Virus record (IMG/VR): IMGVR_UViG_3300008110_000207
Location: 1-64,000 of that record
Length of the DNA stretch: 64,000 nt
Source of the DNA: a virus
Reading direction: 5' to 3' (one strand)
Numbering within the stretch: position 1 is the first letter of the stretch; each line of letters opens with the position of its first letter. The notes beneath the pieces are model-generated. The model saw nothing but the letters and a program-made list of their open reading frames with translations. It had not been told where the DNA came from and did no database searches. This document shows, piece by piece, positions 36,505-43,123 of this stretch. The position numbers and the translations under genes were made by a program.

Positions 36505-37336
36505 TTTAGTAAGAATTGTACCTGATAATGGTTTTTATGTTCACTCTCAAGTCTTTCATGAGATTGAAGCAGCAATGTTCTTTTCTTTACAAGAGTTGGG
36601 ACATGATGTTACAAATAGTGTAAATGATTTTGCTACCGATAAGAAAAATATTGTCTTTGGAATGCACCACTGTCCAGTAGATGTGGTGAGGCATGATATT
36701 CCAAAAGATACAATCGTCTATTCTCTTGAACAGATGAAAGACGGACCAGAATGTTTACGTTGGTGCCGCAAATATCGTGGTCTTGAAGTGTGGGATTATT
36801 CAATGCGAAATGTTGAGATATTACGTAAAGTAGGTGTAGAAAATATTAAGCACTGTAAGATCGGTTACGTTCCTGAAATTTCCTACTTTGAAAGAAACAA
36901 ACCAGAAGATCGTGATATTGACATTCTTTTTTATGGGTGTCCAACTCCAAGAAGAACTCATATTTTAGATCAATTTGCATCAAATAAAAAAATAAATTTT
37001 ATGCATATTCAAAGTACCTATGGAGATGAAAGAGATGAACTTATTAAAAGAGCAAAGTTAGTTATCAATCTCCATAATATGGATAATCAAATCTTTGAGA
37101 TGGTAAGAGTGACACATCTTATTCAAAATAAAGTTCCCGTTCTTTCTGAAAGAAATCATGACACTGATTTCCCTGAGTACATGGAGGGTACAGTATTTAC
37201 ATCAACTTACAATCGTTTTGTTGATACAGCATACAAACTTCTTAAAAAACCAGAAGAACTTGATGCTCAGGCAGAAAGGGGTCTTGAAATCTTTAAGAAA
37301 TCGCCAATGTCTAAATTTATTGAGGAGGTACTATGA
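36494..37336 (+). CDS. GT-B-like glycosyltransferase (280 aa)
   Basis: ATG 36494 is chosen because GGAGAG lies 8 bp upstream, and an earlier in-frame start at 36458 would lie inside the previous gene. The sequence MKFNLVRIVPDNGFYVHSQV, IVYSLEQMKDGPECLRWC, then DIDILFYGCPTPRRTHILD and KLVINLHNMDNQIFEMVRVT shows the C-terminal nucleotide-sugar side of GT-B enzymes (a reduced EX7E-type region). It lies within the five-gene sugar cassette and overlaps both neighbours by a few bases. The substrate is unknown. Confidence 0.7.
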   Translation: MKFNLVRIVPDNGFYVHSQVFHEIEAAMFFSLQELGHDVTNSVNDFATDKKNIVFGMHHCPVDVVRHDIPKDTIVYSLEQMKDGPECLRWCRKYRGLEVWDYSMRNVEILRKVGVENIKHCKIGYVPEISYFERNKPEDRDIDILFYGCPTPRRTHILDQFASNKKINFMHIQSTYGDERDELIKRAKLVINLHNMDNQIFEMVRVTHLIQNKVPVLSERNHDTDFPEYMEGTVFTSTYNRFVDTAYKLLKKPEELDAQAERGLEIFKKSPMSKFIEEVL

Positions 37337-38361
37337 CTGAAGTTAATACAAAACCAGAATATCTGCATAACAATATGCCACCTCTTCTTGAGGCAGTGCT
37401 CAACCCTGATGGGGTTGGTGGGACAGAAATCATGGGTCGTGCATGGCAAGACCTTGTTCTTCCAGCAGCACCAGATCTTGCTGATTGGCATTGGTGTGTC
37501 ATACCTGGAGATAATGTAATCGCACCAGACAATTCAAATATTGTCTGGTTGCATCCTCATCATGTAGAGCAAGATCTTGAGAATCTAATGGATCCTCAAT
37601 TTGTAAAATATTTCAAAGCATTTGTCTTCGTTTCTAATTGGCAATATGAAAGGTTCATGGAAGCTTTCAAAATGCCAATGGAAAAATGTTATGTTTTGAA
37701 AAATGCGATTAAACCTTTTGAACCTCACAAAAAACCCGATGGTAAATTGCAGTTAATATTTCATCCGAATCCAATTCGTGGTTTAGATATTCTTCTTGAA
37801 TCAATTAAACTTATTCCAGAGGAAGATTTTGAACTTCATATTTTTCATGAACTTGATCCAGATGAACGTAAAAAACAATATCAGCAAGGACTTCAGACTT
37901 ATGAGTATTCTCATGTTCTTCCTCAAGAGGAAGAGTTTCTTCGTTATTGTTTAAGACTTGCCAATGCTGATAAAAGAGTTGTTCGCCACACTAGAACAAA
38001 TAACTCAAAAATTAGAGAGCAACTTATGAATACGCATATCTTTGCGTACCCAACTTATTTTCTAGAAACATCATGCATTTGCATGATCGAAGCACTTTCT
38101 GCTGGATGTTCTGTTCTCACCAGTAATCTTGGTGCTCTTCCAGAAACTGGAATGGGATTTTCTCGTCATTATGGGTTTATTCCAGACAGAAAAAAACATA
38201 TTGAAAGATTTACTAGAGAACTAAAAAGAACACTTACGGAATACCGAACTGGTCAATTTGATTCACAATATCAAGTTGAAGTAATAAATAAACAGTACAG
38301 CTGGGATACCCGAATAGAAGATTGGGTCCAGTTTTCAAAAGAACTTTGGAGGAAAAATTAA
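37333..38361 (+). CDS. GT4-family glycosyltransferase (342 aa)
   Basis: AGGAGG at 37324-37329 fixes ATG 37333. The N-terminal domain has LNPDGVGGTEIMGRAWQDL, a donor/acceptor loop of GT4 enzymes. The C-terminal Rossmann half has IFHPNPIRGLDILLESIKLI, FELHIFHELDP, and the donor-binding signature ETSCICMIEALSAGCSVLTS near residue 245, matching the EX7E pattern. It probably transfers a hexose from a nucleotide sugar. It is the last enzyme of the cassette and is followed after 1 bp by a small gene. Confidence 0.85.
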   Translation: MTEVNTKPEYLHNNMPPLLEAVLNPDGVGGTEIMGRAWQDLVLPAAPDLADWHWCVIPGDNVIAPDNSNIVWLHPHHVEQDLENLMDPQFVKYFKAFVFVSNWQYERFMEAFKMPMEKCYVLKNAIKPFEPHKKPDGKLQLIFHPNPIRGLDILLESIKLIPEEDFELHIFHELDPDERKKQYQQGLQTYEYSHVLPQEEEFLRYCLRLANADKRVVRHTRTNNSKIREQLMNTHIFAYPTYFLETSCICMIEALSAGCSVLTSNLGALPETGMGFSRHYGFIPDRKKHIERFTRELKRTLTEYRTGQFDSQYQVEVINKQYSWDTRIEDWVQFSKELWRKN

Positions 38362-38362
38362 A

Positions 38363-38560
38363 ATGGCAACAAGAACTGAAACACTTACCATGCCTTTGAT
38401 GCATGTTTATCATTTGACTGCAGACCCAGCAAATGATACTGGTTATACAATCGAACAAGTGACACAAATGTTAGAAGAGCATGGACCAGAACATAAAATA
38501 GAAATAACTATCACTCATCCAGTGCCTGATATTACTCCCGAATCTTCGGAAGAGGGTTGA
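38363..38560 (+). CDS. Small hypothetical protein (65 aa)
   Basis: It begins MATRTETLTMPLMHVYHLTA with GGAGG about 10 bp upstream. The region YTIEQVTQMLEEHGPEHKIE suggests one amphipathic helix; the tail is acidic and proline-rich (PDITPESSEEG). No family is recognised. The stop is immediately followed by, and overlaps the -35 of, a strong promoter. Confidence 0.6.
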   Translation: MATRTETLTMPLMHVYHLTADPANDTGYTIEQVTQMLEEHGPEHKIEITITHPVPDITPESSEEG

Positions 38561-38585
38561 CAACCACAATAAAACCCTTTATAAT
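38557..38585 (+). promoter_or_regulatory. Consensus sigma-70 promoter
   Basis: TTGACA (38557-38562) and TATAAT (38580-38585) are separated by exactly 17 bp, a perfect consensus. The expected start near 38591-38592 falls on the first base of a hairpin, and no convincing ORF follows before a terminator about 100 bp on. Confidence 0.85.
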
Positions 38586-38591
38586 AATCAA

Positions 38592-38688
38592 GTCTTCAAC
38601 ATCCTTGTATCTTTGGGAATGAAGACCCTCTCTGTGGTGGGAGAGGTGAGTTGGTGGTTAGTAGGAGGGTTTAAACCCTCCTTTTTTC
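38592..38688 (+). ncRNA. Candidate structured small RNA of about 97 nt
   Basis: Three consecutive stems can be read. GTCTTCA (38592-38598) pairs with TGAAGAC (38620-38626), CCTCTC (38627-38632) pairs with GAGAGG (38641-38646), and a 9-bp terminator stem follows at 38664-38681. The stretch lies between a perfect promoter and a terminator. The only reading frame (38619-38696) runs through the terminator and is unlikely to be translated. It could instead be the attenuated leader of the glutaredoxin gene. Existence as a stable RNA is inferred. Confidence 0.55.
38663..38688 (+). terminator. Strong rho-independent terminator
   Basis: A perfect inverted repeat GGAGGGTTT/AAACCCTCC (38664-38681) is followed by six T and then CTC. 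It ends the candidate small RNA. Confidence 0.88.
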
Positions 38689-38720
38689 TCTTATAAATTA
38701 ATATAAGTCGTCAAAAAATT

Positions 38721-38963
38721 ATGAATTTTACAGTCTATTCAAAAGAAGATTGTCCATATTGCTATAAAGTTAAGCAAGTATTGGAATTGACAGGAAGTAG
38801 CTTTGTGGTATATAATCTTAATGAACACTTTACTAAAGAAGAATTTTATTCTGAATTTGGTGAAGGTTCTACATTTCCACAAGTTATTTGTGATGATAAA
38901 AAATTAGGAGGATCCGTTGACACAATCAAATTCCTCAAAGAACAACAAATCATTAAACAGTGA
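38721..38963 (+). CDS. Glutaredoxin
   Basis: This is an 80-residue class I glutaredoxin of phage size. Features are beta strand NFTVYSKE, active site CPYC at about residues 12-15, cis-Pro in TFPQVICDD, and the GG motif in KKLGGSVDTIKFLKEQ. Both cysteines are present, so dithiol chemistry is expected. T4-like phages use glutaredoxin as the electron donor to ribonucleotide reductase for dNTP synthesis. The gene lies in the nucleotide-metabolism region containing thyX. Confidence 0.93.
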   Translation: MNFTVYSKEDCPYCYKVKQVLELTGSSFVVYNLNEHFTKEEFYSEFGEGSTFPQVICDDKKLGGSVDTIKFLKEQQIIKQ

Positions 38964-39231
38964 CATAAATAATTCCAACCATAGAAATCGTGGTGTTGAA
39001 CTTATTCTTCATGGAGGCAAAAGAAAGCAGACTCAACCGTTCCACATCATCTTCATCTTTGAGAAGATGGTTTGCTTTCTCAATCGGGAAGTAACCATCT
39101 ATTTTGAATTTTCCTTTAAGTCCAGGAAAAGAAAAGTAGTTTCCCGAGGTAAAAGAAATGCTCGCAGTTAGTTTAGTTTTCGGTTCCTTTCTAACCGACG
39201 ACACAGAAGAAGACAACGACGAGTAAAACAA
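38953..39231 (-). CDS. Possible minus-strand small protein (up to 92 aa)
   Basis: Between glutaredoxin and the next plus-strand gene, the minus strand has an open frame whose translation looks like a real protein: SGNYFSFPGLKGKFKIDGYF, PIEKANHLLKDEDDVERLSL, MKNKFNTTISMVGII. The codon-aligned plus-strand frame is a skewed F/K/R-rich sequence, as expected for an antisense shadow. The 5'-most start is TTG 39231 with no good ribosome-binding site, so the true start is uncertain. It overlaps the glutaredoxin 3' end by 11 bp and the N-terminal region of the next gene. Function is not recognised. Confidence 0.35.
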   Translation of the reverse strand: MFYSSLSSSVSSVRKEPKTKLTASISFTSGNYFSFPGLKGKFKIDGYFPIEKANHLLKDEDDVERLSLLSFASMKNKFNTTISMVGIIYVTV

Positions 39232-39788
39232 AGGCAGTAAAAGAAACTCCTATTGTAGAACTTCCCAATAATCCTCTTGCTTTTGAAATTTTTGATTTAA
39301 TCTCAAAACAAAGATCTAAAGAAAAGAAAGTAGAATTACTTCAGAAATATAACCACGATTCAATTCGGGCTCTTTTGATTTGGAATTTTGATGAATCTAT
39401 CATCACGATGCTTCCTGATGGACCAGTTCCTTATTCAAGTTATGATGATCAGACCGTTCATAGTGGAACTCTTTCAACTAAGATTACAGAAGAGATTCGT
39501 GCCATGTATGAATCAGGTTCTTTCTCTCTAGGAGTATCTGATACTCAAGCAAGAACCACAATTCGTAAAGAGTTCAAGCACTTCTATCATTTTATCAAAG
39601 GTGGTAACGATAGTATGAGTGCTATTCGGCGTGAGTCAATGTTTATTAATCTTTTACAAGGTCTTCATCCTCTTGAAGCAGAAATTATTTGCCTGGTTAA
39701 AGACAAAAAACTGCAAGAAAAATATAAAATTACAAAAGAAATTGTTTCAGAAGCATTTCCTCAAATTAGGTGGGGAGGTCGTTCATGA
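39195..39788 (+). CDS. Conserved cyanophage-type protein (DUF6433-like) lacking a normal start codon
   Basis: The core FEIFDLISKQRSKEKKVELL through IWNFDESIITMLPDG, KEFKHFYHFIKGGN and LQGLHPLEAEIICLVKDKKL reads like a conserved cyanophage protein that I associate with the DUF6433 family (memory-based). The in-frame region extends upstream to 39195 and includes a Lys/Thr-rich leader (KKTTTSKTKAVKE). However, the first ATG, GTG or TTG is TTG 39375, inside the conserved core. An ATT at 39252, ACG codons near 39198, or a frameshift from a 22-codon ATG frame at 39158-39226 (ribosome-binding site GAGGT) are alternatives. The stop overlaps the next ATG (ATGA). Confidence 0.72.
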   Translation, partial: PTTQKKTTTSKTKAVKETPIVELPNNPLAFEIFDLISKQRSKEKKVELLQKYNHDSIRALLIWNFDESIITMLPDGPVPYSSYDDQTVHSGTLSTKITEEIRAMYESGSFSLGVSDTQARTTIRKEFKHFYHFIKGGNDSMSAIRRESMFINLLQGLHPLEAEIICLVKDKKLQEKYKITKEIVSEAFPQIRWGGRS

Positions 39789-40138
39789 GTCAAGTTCGTG
39801 ATGTAGTTGAAAAACCCCACAATACGGAAAAGCATATGGATTATTGGACACCAGCAGAAAAAGAGAATTGCAAAGCACGTTATGGGTGTGATGTTCTGAT
39901 TGAAAATGGTTCGTATGCTGAAGTTTGCACTAAAGAAGCACCAAATGATGCTTATATTGTCAAGTATTTTGTAGAAGAAAATATTTGTTTTGATCTCACA
40001 AGAGGTACGAGATCTAAATTGTTTGATATGTACTGGGATAAGTTTCGTGAGAATTTGAAGAGTATTGACTTTGGTTATGGTAGAATCAATCCTAAACTGT
40101 GGGGTTATCAAGCACCGAAAACCAAAAAGAGGAAGTGA
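39785..40138 (+). CDS. Hypothetical cyanophage protein (117 aa)
   Basis: ATG 39785 overlaps the previous TGA and gives MSQVRDVVEKPHNTEKHMDY. The protein is soluble and charged, with FDLTRGTRSKLFDMYWDKF and a proline/lysine-rich C-terminus (GYQAPKTKKRK). It is probably co-translated with the preceding gene. No motif of known function is visible. Confidence 0.7.
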   Translation: MSQVRDVVEKPHNTEKHMDYWTPAEKENCKARYGCDVLIENGSYAEVCTKEAPNDAYIVKYFVEENICFDLTRGTRSKLFDMYWDKFRENLKSIDFGYGRINPKLWGYQAPKTKKRK

Positions 40139-40162
40139 TTCCCCAAATAGGGGGAAATTTTT
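40139..40162 (+). terminator. Weak terminator-like hairpin
   Basis: TTCCCC (40139-40144) can pair with GGGGAA (40151-40156) and is followed by ATTTTTCC. It sits directly after the stop codon at 40138. The stem is short and the T-run is interrupted. Confidence 0.5.
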
Positions 40163-40240
40163 CCGGCAAAATTTTTGGTTTCTAAAGTTTTTTAAAATTG
40201 TATCAGGAAATACACACAAAACTACCTATATACTATGAAT

Positions 40241-40259
40241 AGGGGTATAATAATCCCCT
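40241..40259 (+). promoter_or_regulatory. TATAAT box inside a small inverted repeat
   Basis: TATAAT at 40246-40251 is flanked by AGGGG and CCCCT, forming a small inverted repeat. No clear -35 is present 17 bp upstream. A similar arrangement surrounds the -10 at 62410-62415. It lies 20 bp before ATG 40272 and may be the promoter of the following small-gene run. Confidence 0.4.
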
Positions 40260-40271
40260 AACGTTCATCCT

Positions 40272-40478
40272 ATGACTAAAGCACTTTTGCTTTTAGCATG
40301 GGTTCCACTTCTTTCTGTTGCTTCACCACAACTTATCAAAACTGAATATCCAGTCACAATAAGTTGTAATGCAGCGTGGGAACTAATGGACATCGTTAAA
40401 AACGACGATGTTGTTCACCAAAAGATTGAAGACCGATTGCTATTAGAATTGCGAAAAGACGTAATTATAAAGTGCTAA
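40272..40478 (+). CDS. Small secreted or periplasmic-type protein (68 aa)
   Basis: The N-terminus MTKALLLLAWVPLLSVASPQ is a convincing signal peptide with a Lys, a hydrophobic core and an A-S-P cleavage region. The mature part (LIKTEYPVTISCNAAWELMD onward) has two Cys that could form a disulphide. No family is recognised. It may act in the host periplasm or membrane. Confidence 0.68.
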   Translation: MTKALLLLAWVPLLSVASPQLIKTEYPVTISCNAAWELMDIVKNDDVVHQKIEDRLLLELRKDVIIKC

Positions 40479-40526
40479 AAATTAAATAGGACGGAAGTAA
40501 GCCGACTCGGAACGGAACGTTCATCT

Positions 40527-40679
40527 ATGGAAGCAATCATTTTAACTTGCTTACAGGCACAATTAATGGTTGGGAGAATTTACACAGTAGATATTCCCAA
40601 ACAAGCAAAGAATGATTTAATTTGGGAGATTAAACAAGTCTCTCCAAAAACTTGTCCCATAGACGCAAAAGCCGACTGA
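40527..40679 (+). CDS. Small hypothetical protein (50 aa)
   Basis: The frame from ATG 40527 reads MEAIILTCLQAQLMVGRIYT VDIPKQAKNDLIWEIKQVSP and ends with a second Cys in KTCPIDAKAD. GGAACG-type sequence lies upstream, and the leader AACGTTCATC resembles that before ATG 40272. The N-terminus is hydrophobic and could be a short signal or anchor. Function is unknown. Confidence 0.5.
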   Translation: MEAIILTCLQAQLMVGRIYTVDIPKQAKNDLIWEIKQVSPKTCPIDAKAD

Positions 40680-40718
40680 AGGAACGCTCTTTAGCCTCAA
40701 AATTAAGGAGAAAACCTA

Positions 40719-40877
40719 ATGTCTAAAGTCGTTTATAGAGGTTGTCAGTACGACACCGAAAATGCAAAGAAAGAGTATGTGTCATGGTATAACCAAACAC
40801 ACGCTCCTGCTCATCCACAAAACACATATCGTGGAGTAGCATACCGTCCTTGCAGAAATGCGGAGGTGCAGAAGTGA
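40719..40877 (+). CDS. DUF4278-like small protein (52 aa)
   Basis: AAGGAG lies at a suitable distance before ATG 40719. The sequence MSKVVYRGCQYDTENAKKEY ends with NTYRGVAYRPCR, that is, two YRGxxY motifs, the hallmark of the small cyanobacterial DUF4278 family (family recalled from memory). This suggests a host-derived gene. The role is unknown. The stop overlaps the next GTG start (GTGA). Confidence 0.62.
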   Translation: MSKVVYRGCQYDTENAKKEYVSWYNQTHAPAHPQNTYRGVAYRPCRNAEVQK

Positions 40878-40972
40878 AAAAACTTAACTTCCTACAACTT
40901 ATTAAAGAACAAAAACAAAAAGAAGATCGTCGTCATCAAGCACAACTAGCACAACTAGTTGGAGCAAAGTGA
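40874..40972 (+). CDS. Small basic peptide (32 aa)
   Basis: GTG 40874 overlaps the preceding TGA and has GGAGG 8 bp upstream (40862-40866). The product KKLNFLQLIKEQKQKEDRRH QAQLAQ is a highly charged amphipathic helix. Its stop overlaps the next ATG (TGATG). The tight coupling and good ribosome-binding site support translation; function is unknown. Confidence 0.5.
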   Translation: MKKLNFLQLIKEQKQKEDRRHQAQLAQLVGAK

Positions 40973-41058
40973 TGGTACAATTTCTAATTTCTTCAACTGC
41001 TGCAATTGCGTTAATGACGATATTGTTATCAACGTACATTCAGTGGATTTATAAGTAA
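40972..41058 (+). CDS. Single-span membrane peptide (28 aa)
   Basis: The ATG shares a base with the previous stop. MVQFLISSTAAIALMTILLS TYIQWIYK is essentially one transmembrane helix with an aromatic/basic C-terminal end. It is followed 6 bp later by a strong terminator, so it closes the small-gene operon. Function is unknown. Confidence 0.5.
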   Translation: MVQFLISSTAAIALMTILLSTYIQWIYK

Positions 41059-41064
41059 ATTTTT

Positions 41065-41092
41065 AAGGAGGGGTTGATCCCCTCCTTTTTTT
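41065..41092 (+). terminator. Strong rho-independent terminator
   Basis: A perfect 9-bp stem AAGGAGGGG/CCCCTCCTT (41065-41073 with 41079-41087), TTGAT loop, then a T-run. It ends the operon of small genes. Confidence 0.9.
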
Positions 41093-41102
41093 ATGATAAA
41101 AT
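41074..41102 (+). promoter_or_regulatory. Probable sigma-70 promoter embedded in the terminator
   Basis: TTGATC (41074-41079), starting in the terminator loop, and TAAAAT (41097-41102) are exactly 17 bp apart. The predicted start near 41108 gives a short leader to ATG 41124. The match is not full consensus. Confidence 0.45.
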
Positions 41103-41189
41103 GCTTTGAGAGAATGATATCTTATGGATAAAGACAAACTAAAACTCATTGTTCGTAATCTAGAACTCTTAGTTGATTCTCTCAAAGCA
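41102..41189 (+). repeat. 14-bp perfect inverted repeat spanning a start codon
   Basis: TGCTTTGAGAGAAT (41102-41115) and ATTCTCTCAAAGCA (41176-41189) are perfect inverted repeats 60 bases apart. The left arm contains the GAGAGAA that would be the ribosome-binding site for ATG 41124; the right arm lies within the coding region. Folding in the mRNA would hide the initiation site. Confidence 0.75.
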
Positions 41190-41300
41190 GAAGTGTATTC
41201 TGATGTTTCTGCATACAGTAAATATACTGAACCAGAAGTCAGAAACAGACCAATTTTAGATTACGATGAAATTTTTGAGGATTCTGATTTAGATGACTAG
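41124..41300 (+). CDS. Small acidic hypothetical protein (58 aa)
   Basis: MDKDKLKLIVRNLELLVDSL forms an amphipathic helix; the second half is acidic (DYDEIFEDSDLDD). The ribosome-binding site lies in the left arm of a 14-bp inverted repeat, suggesting translational control. It overlaps the next gene by 8 bp. No family is recognised. Confidence 0.6.
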   Translation: MDKDKLKLIVRNLELLVDSLKAEVYSDVSAYSKYTEPEVRNRPILDYDEIFEDSDLDD

Positions 41301-41460
41301 TAGAGCACGAGAACTCGTGAAATTGCTTGAAAGACTTGTCAAGCAAGATCACCTTTATACTGAAGAAAGAATTGTAGAAATGAAACAACAACTGCAAGCA
41401 GTAAAGAAAGAACTTGCAGAACTGGAAGCAAAAACATCAAAAGGATTTGGAAAGAAATGA
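41293..41460 (+). CDS. Small coiled-coil protein (55 aa)
   Basis: ATG 41293 lies inside the end of the previous gene. The product MTSRARELVKLLERLVKQDH, then VEMKQQLQAVKKELAELEAK, is predicted by eye to be one long coiled coil with heptad leucines. The stop overlaps the ATG of thyX (ATGA at 41457), so it is co-translated with it. Function is unknown. Confidence 0.6.
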   Translation: MTSRARELVKLLERLVKQDHLYTEERIVEMKQQLQAVKKELAELEAKTSKGFGKK

Positions 41461-42092
41461 CAGTAAAACTCATCAGTGTGACACCCGATGCAGAAAAAAC
41501 AATGGCGTATGTTGCTAGAGTTAGCAACCCTGCGAATCAAGACAACGAAAACTATGCCAAGTTGCTTGCTTATTGTATTAAGCATAATCATTGGTCTGTT
41601 TTTGAGCAGTCTTTTATGACTCTTGAGATCGAAACAAATCGTGGCATCGCAGCACAAATTTTACGACACAGGAGTTTTACATACCAAGAATTTTCACAAC
41701 GTTATGCAGATTCTTCTTTGCTAGGTGAGGAAATTCCTGTACCAGAACTTCGTCGTCAGGACACCAAGAATCGTCAGAATTCCACTAATGATCTTCCTGA
41801 AGAACTAAAAGCAGACTTGTGGTTGAAGATCAATGACCATTTTAAGGCAGGTATGGAACTCTACAAGCAACTTCTAGATGCTGAGGTGGCAAAGGAGTGT
41901 GCAAGATTTGTATTGCCCTTGGCGACCCCCACACGCATCTATATGAGTGGATCATGCAGGTCATGGATACATTATATCAATCTTCGTTCTGCAAATGGAA
42001 CTCAGAGAGAGCATATGGATATTGCACTTGATTGTAAGAAAGTGTTTATCGAACAATTTCCAACGGTATCAGACGCCCTTGAGTGGATCTAA
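41457..42092 (+). CDS. thyX: Flavin-dependent thymidylate synthase ThyX
   Basis: This 211-residue ThyX makes dTMP from dUMP using FAD/NADPH and methylene-tetrahydrofolate, supplying phage DNA synthesis. The signature RHRx7S is at residues 70-80 (RHRSFTYQEFS), followed by QRYAD. The substrate-binding region ARFVLPLATPTRIYMSGSCR SWIHYINLR and the C-terminal HMDIALD segment are present. ATG 41457 overlaps the previous stop. Cyanophages commonly carry thyX in place of T4 td. Confidence 0.96.
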   Translation: MTVKLISVTPDAEKTMAYVARVSNPANQDNENYAKLLAYCIKHNHWSVFEQSFMTLEIETNRGIAAQILRHRSFTYQEFSQRYADSSLLGEEIPVPELRRQDTKNRQNSTNDLPEELKADLWLKINDHFKAGMELYKQLLDAEVAKECARFVLPLATPTRIYMSGSCRSWIHYINLRSANGTQREHMDIALDCKKVFIEQFPTVSDALEWI

Positions 42093-42095
42093 ATA
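42089..42095 (+). promoter_or_regulatory. T4-like late promoter CTAAATA
   Basis: CTAAATA overlaps the thyX stop codon and lies 21 bp before ATG 42117. The same variant appears before psbD and at 50015 and 50048. Confidence 0.55.
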
Positions 42096-42116
42096 AATTA
42101 TCTTGAATTTCTAACA

Positions 42117-42365
42117 ATGCCAACGTACCCCGTAGTGAATACAAAAACTGGTGAACAAAAAGAAGTGGAAATGAGCATCCACGATTGGGACCAGTGGAAA
42201 AAAGATAACCCAGATTGGATCCGTGATTGGTCCGATCCATCAACTTGTCCTTCTCCTGGAGAGGTTGGTGAATGGCAAAACAAATTAATTTCTAAACATC
42301 CTGGTTGGAATGATGTTCTTGGAAAAGCATCAAAAGCACCTGGTTCACGAGTAAAGAAAATCTAA
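42117..42365 (+). CDS. Conserved cyanophage hypothetical protein (82 aa)
   Basis: MPTYPVVNTKTGEQKEVEMS IHDWDQWKKDNPDWIRDW has the beta-start (MPTYxxxxxKTGE) of FmdB-like regulatory proteins but lacks the zinc-binding cysteine pairs, so it is FmdB-like in outline only. It is Trp-rich with an acidic middle and a basic tail (SRVKKI). The stop shares a base with the phoH start. Its function is unknown. Confidence 0.7.
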   Translation: MPTYPVVNTKTGEQKEVEMSIHDWDQWKKDNPDWIRDWSDPSTCPSPGEVGEWQNKLISKHPGWNDVLGKASKAPGSRVKKI

Positions 42366-43123
42366 TGGCAAGACGGAAAAGAGGATCTATTGACCAACCA
42401 ATCGGAGTTGGTCTGACAGCAAAACAAATGAAGAGGAGAAAACCTCTGAGTGCAGAATATCTAATTGATATTGAACCAATTACTGAAAATCAAAAAAAGT
42501 TTTTTGAATCTTATAATGACGACAAGCATATTGTTGCTTATGGTTGTGCGGGAACAGGTAAAACATTTATTACACTTTATAATGCACTTCAAGATGTTCT
42601 TGATGAGCAATCACCTTACGAGAGAATCTATCTTGTTCGTTCTTTAGTCGCCACAAGAGAGATTGGATTCCTGCCTGGTACTCACGATGATAAGGCAGAT
42701 ATTTACCAGATTCCTTATAAGAATATGGTGAAGTATATGTTCCAGATGCCCTCTGATGCAGACTTCGAGATGCTCTATGGAAATCTCAAATCACAAGAAA
42801 CCATCAAGTTCTGGTCCACTTCATTTTTGCGTGGTACAACTCTTGATAATGCAATTATTATTGTAGATGAGTTTCAAAACCTAAACTTCCACGAATTGGA
42901 TTCTATTATCACTCGTGTTGGTGAAAATACCAAAATTTGCTTCTGTGGTGATGCATCTCAGTCAGACTTACAGAAGACTAACGAACGAAATGGTATTGTA
43001 GATTTTATGACTGTATTGCGTAAAATGCCATCTTTTGATATAATTGAATTTGGTGTAGAAGACATTGTTCGTTCTGGACTTGTTAAAGAATACATTATGG
43101 CAAAAATGGAAGCAGGTTTTTGA
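42365..43123 (+). CDS. phoH: PhoH-like P-loop ATPase
   Basis: The 252-residue protein has Walker A GCAGTGKT at residues 60-67, Walker B AIIIVDEFQN near 158, and a sensor-like TKICFCGDASQSD motif, as in the PhoH (superfamily I helicase-like) ATPases. The N-terminus is strongly basic (MARRKRGS). phoH is a cyanophage signature gene; its link to phosphate stress is uncertain, and RNA-related or helicase-like activity is suspected for the family. It lies between the FmdB-outline gene and an exonuclease, with 1-bp overlaps. Confidence 0.95.
   Translation: MARRKRGSIDQPIGVGLTAKQMKRRKPLSAEYLIDIEPITENQKKFFESYNDDKHIVAYGCAGTGKTFITLYNALQDVLDEQSPYERIYLVRSLVATREIGFLPGTHDDKADIYQIPYKNMVKYMFQMPSDADFEMLYGNLKSQETIKFWSTSFLRGTTLDNAIIIVDEFQNLNFHELDSIITRVGENTKICFCGDASQSDLQKTNERNGIVDFMTVLRKMPSFDIIEFGVEDIVRSGLVKEYIMAKMEAGF

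Noticed and set aside
38619-38696. 25-codon ORF inside the candidate small RNA
   Set aside because: It reads through the terminator stem and T-run and has only a poor GGGA next to its ATG.
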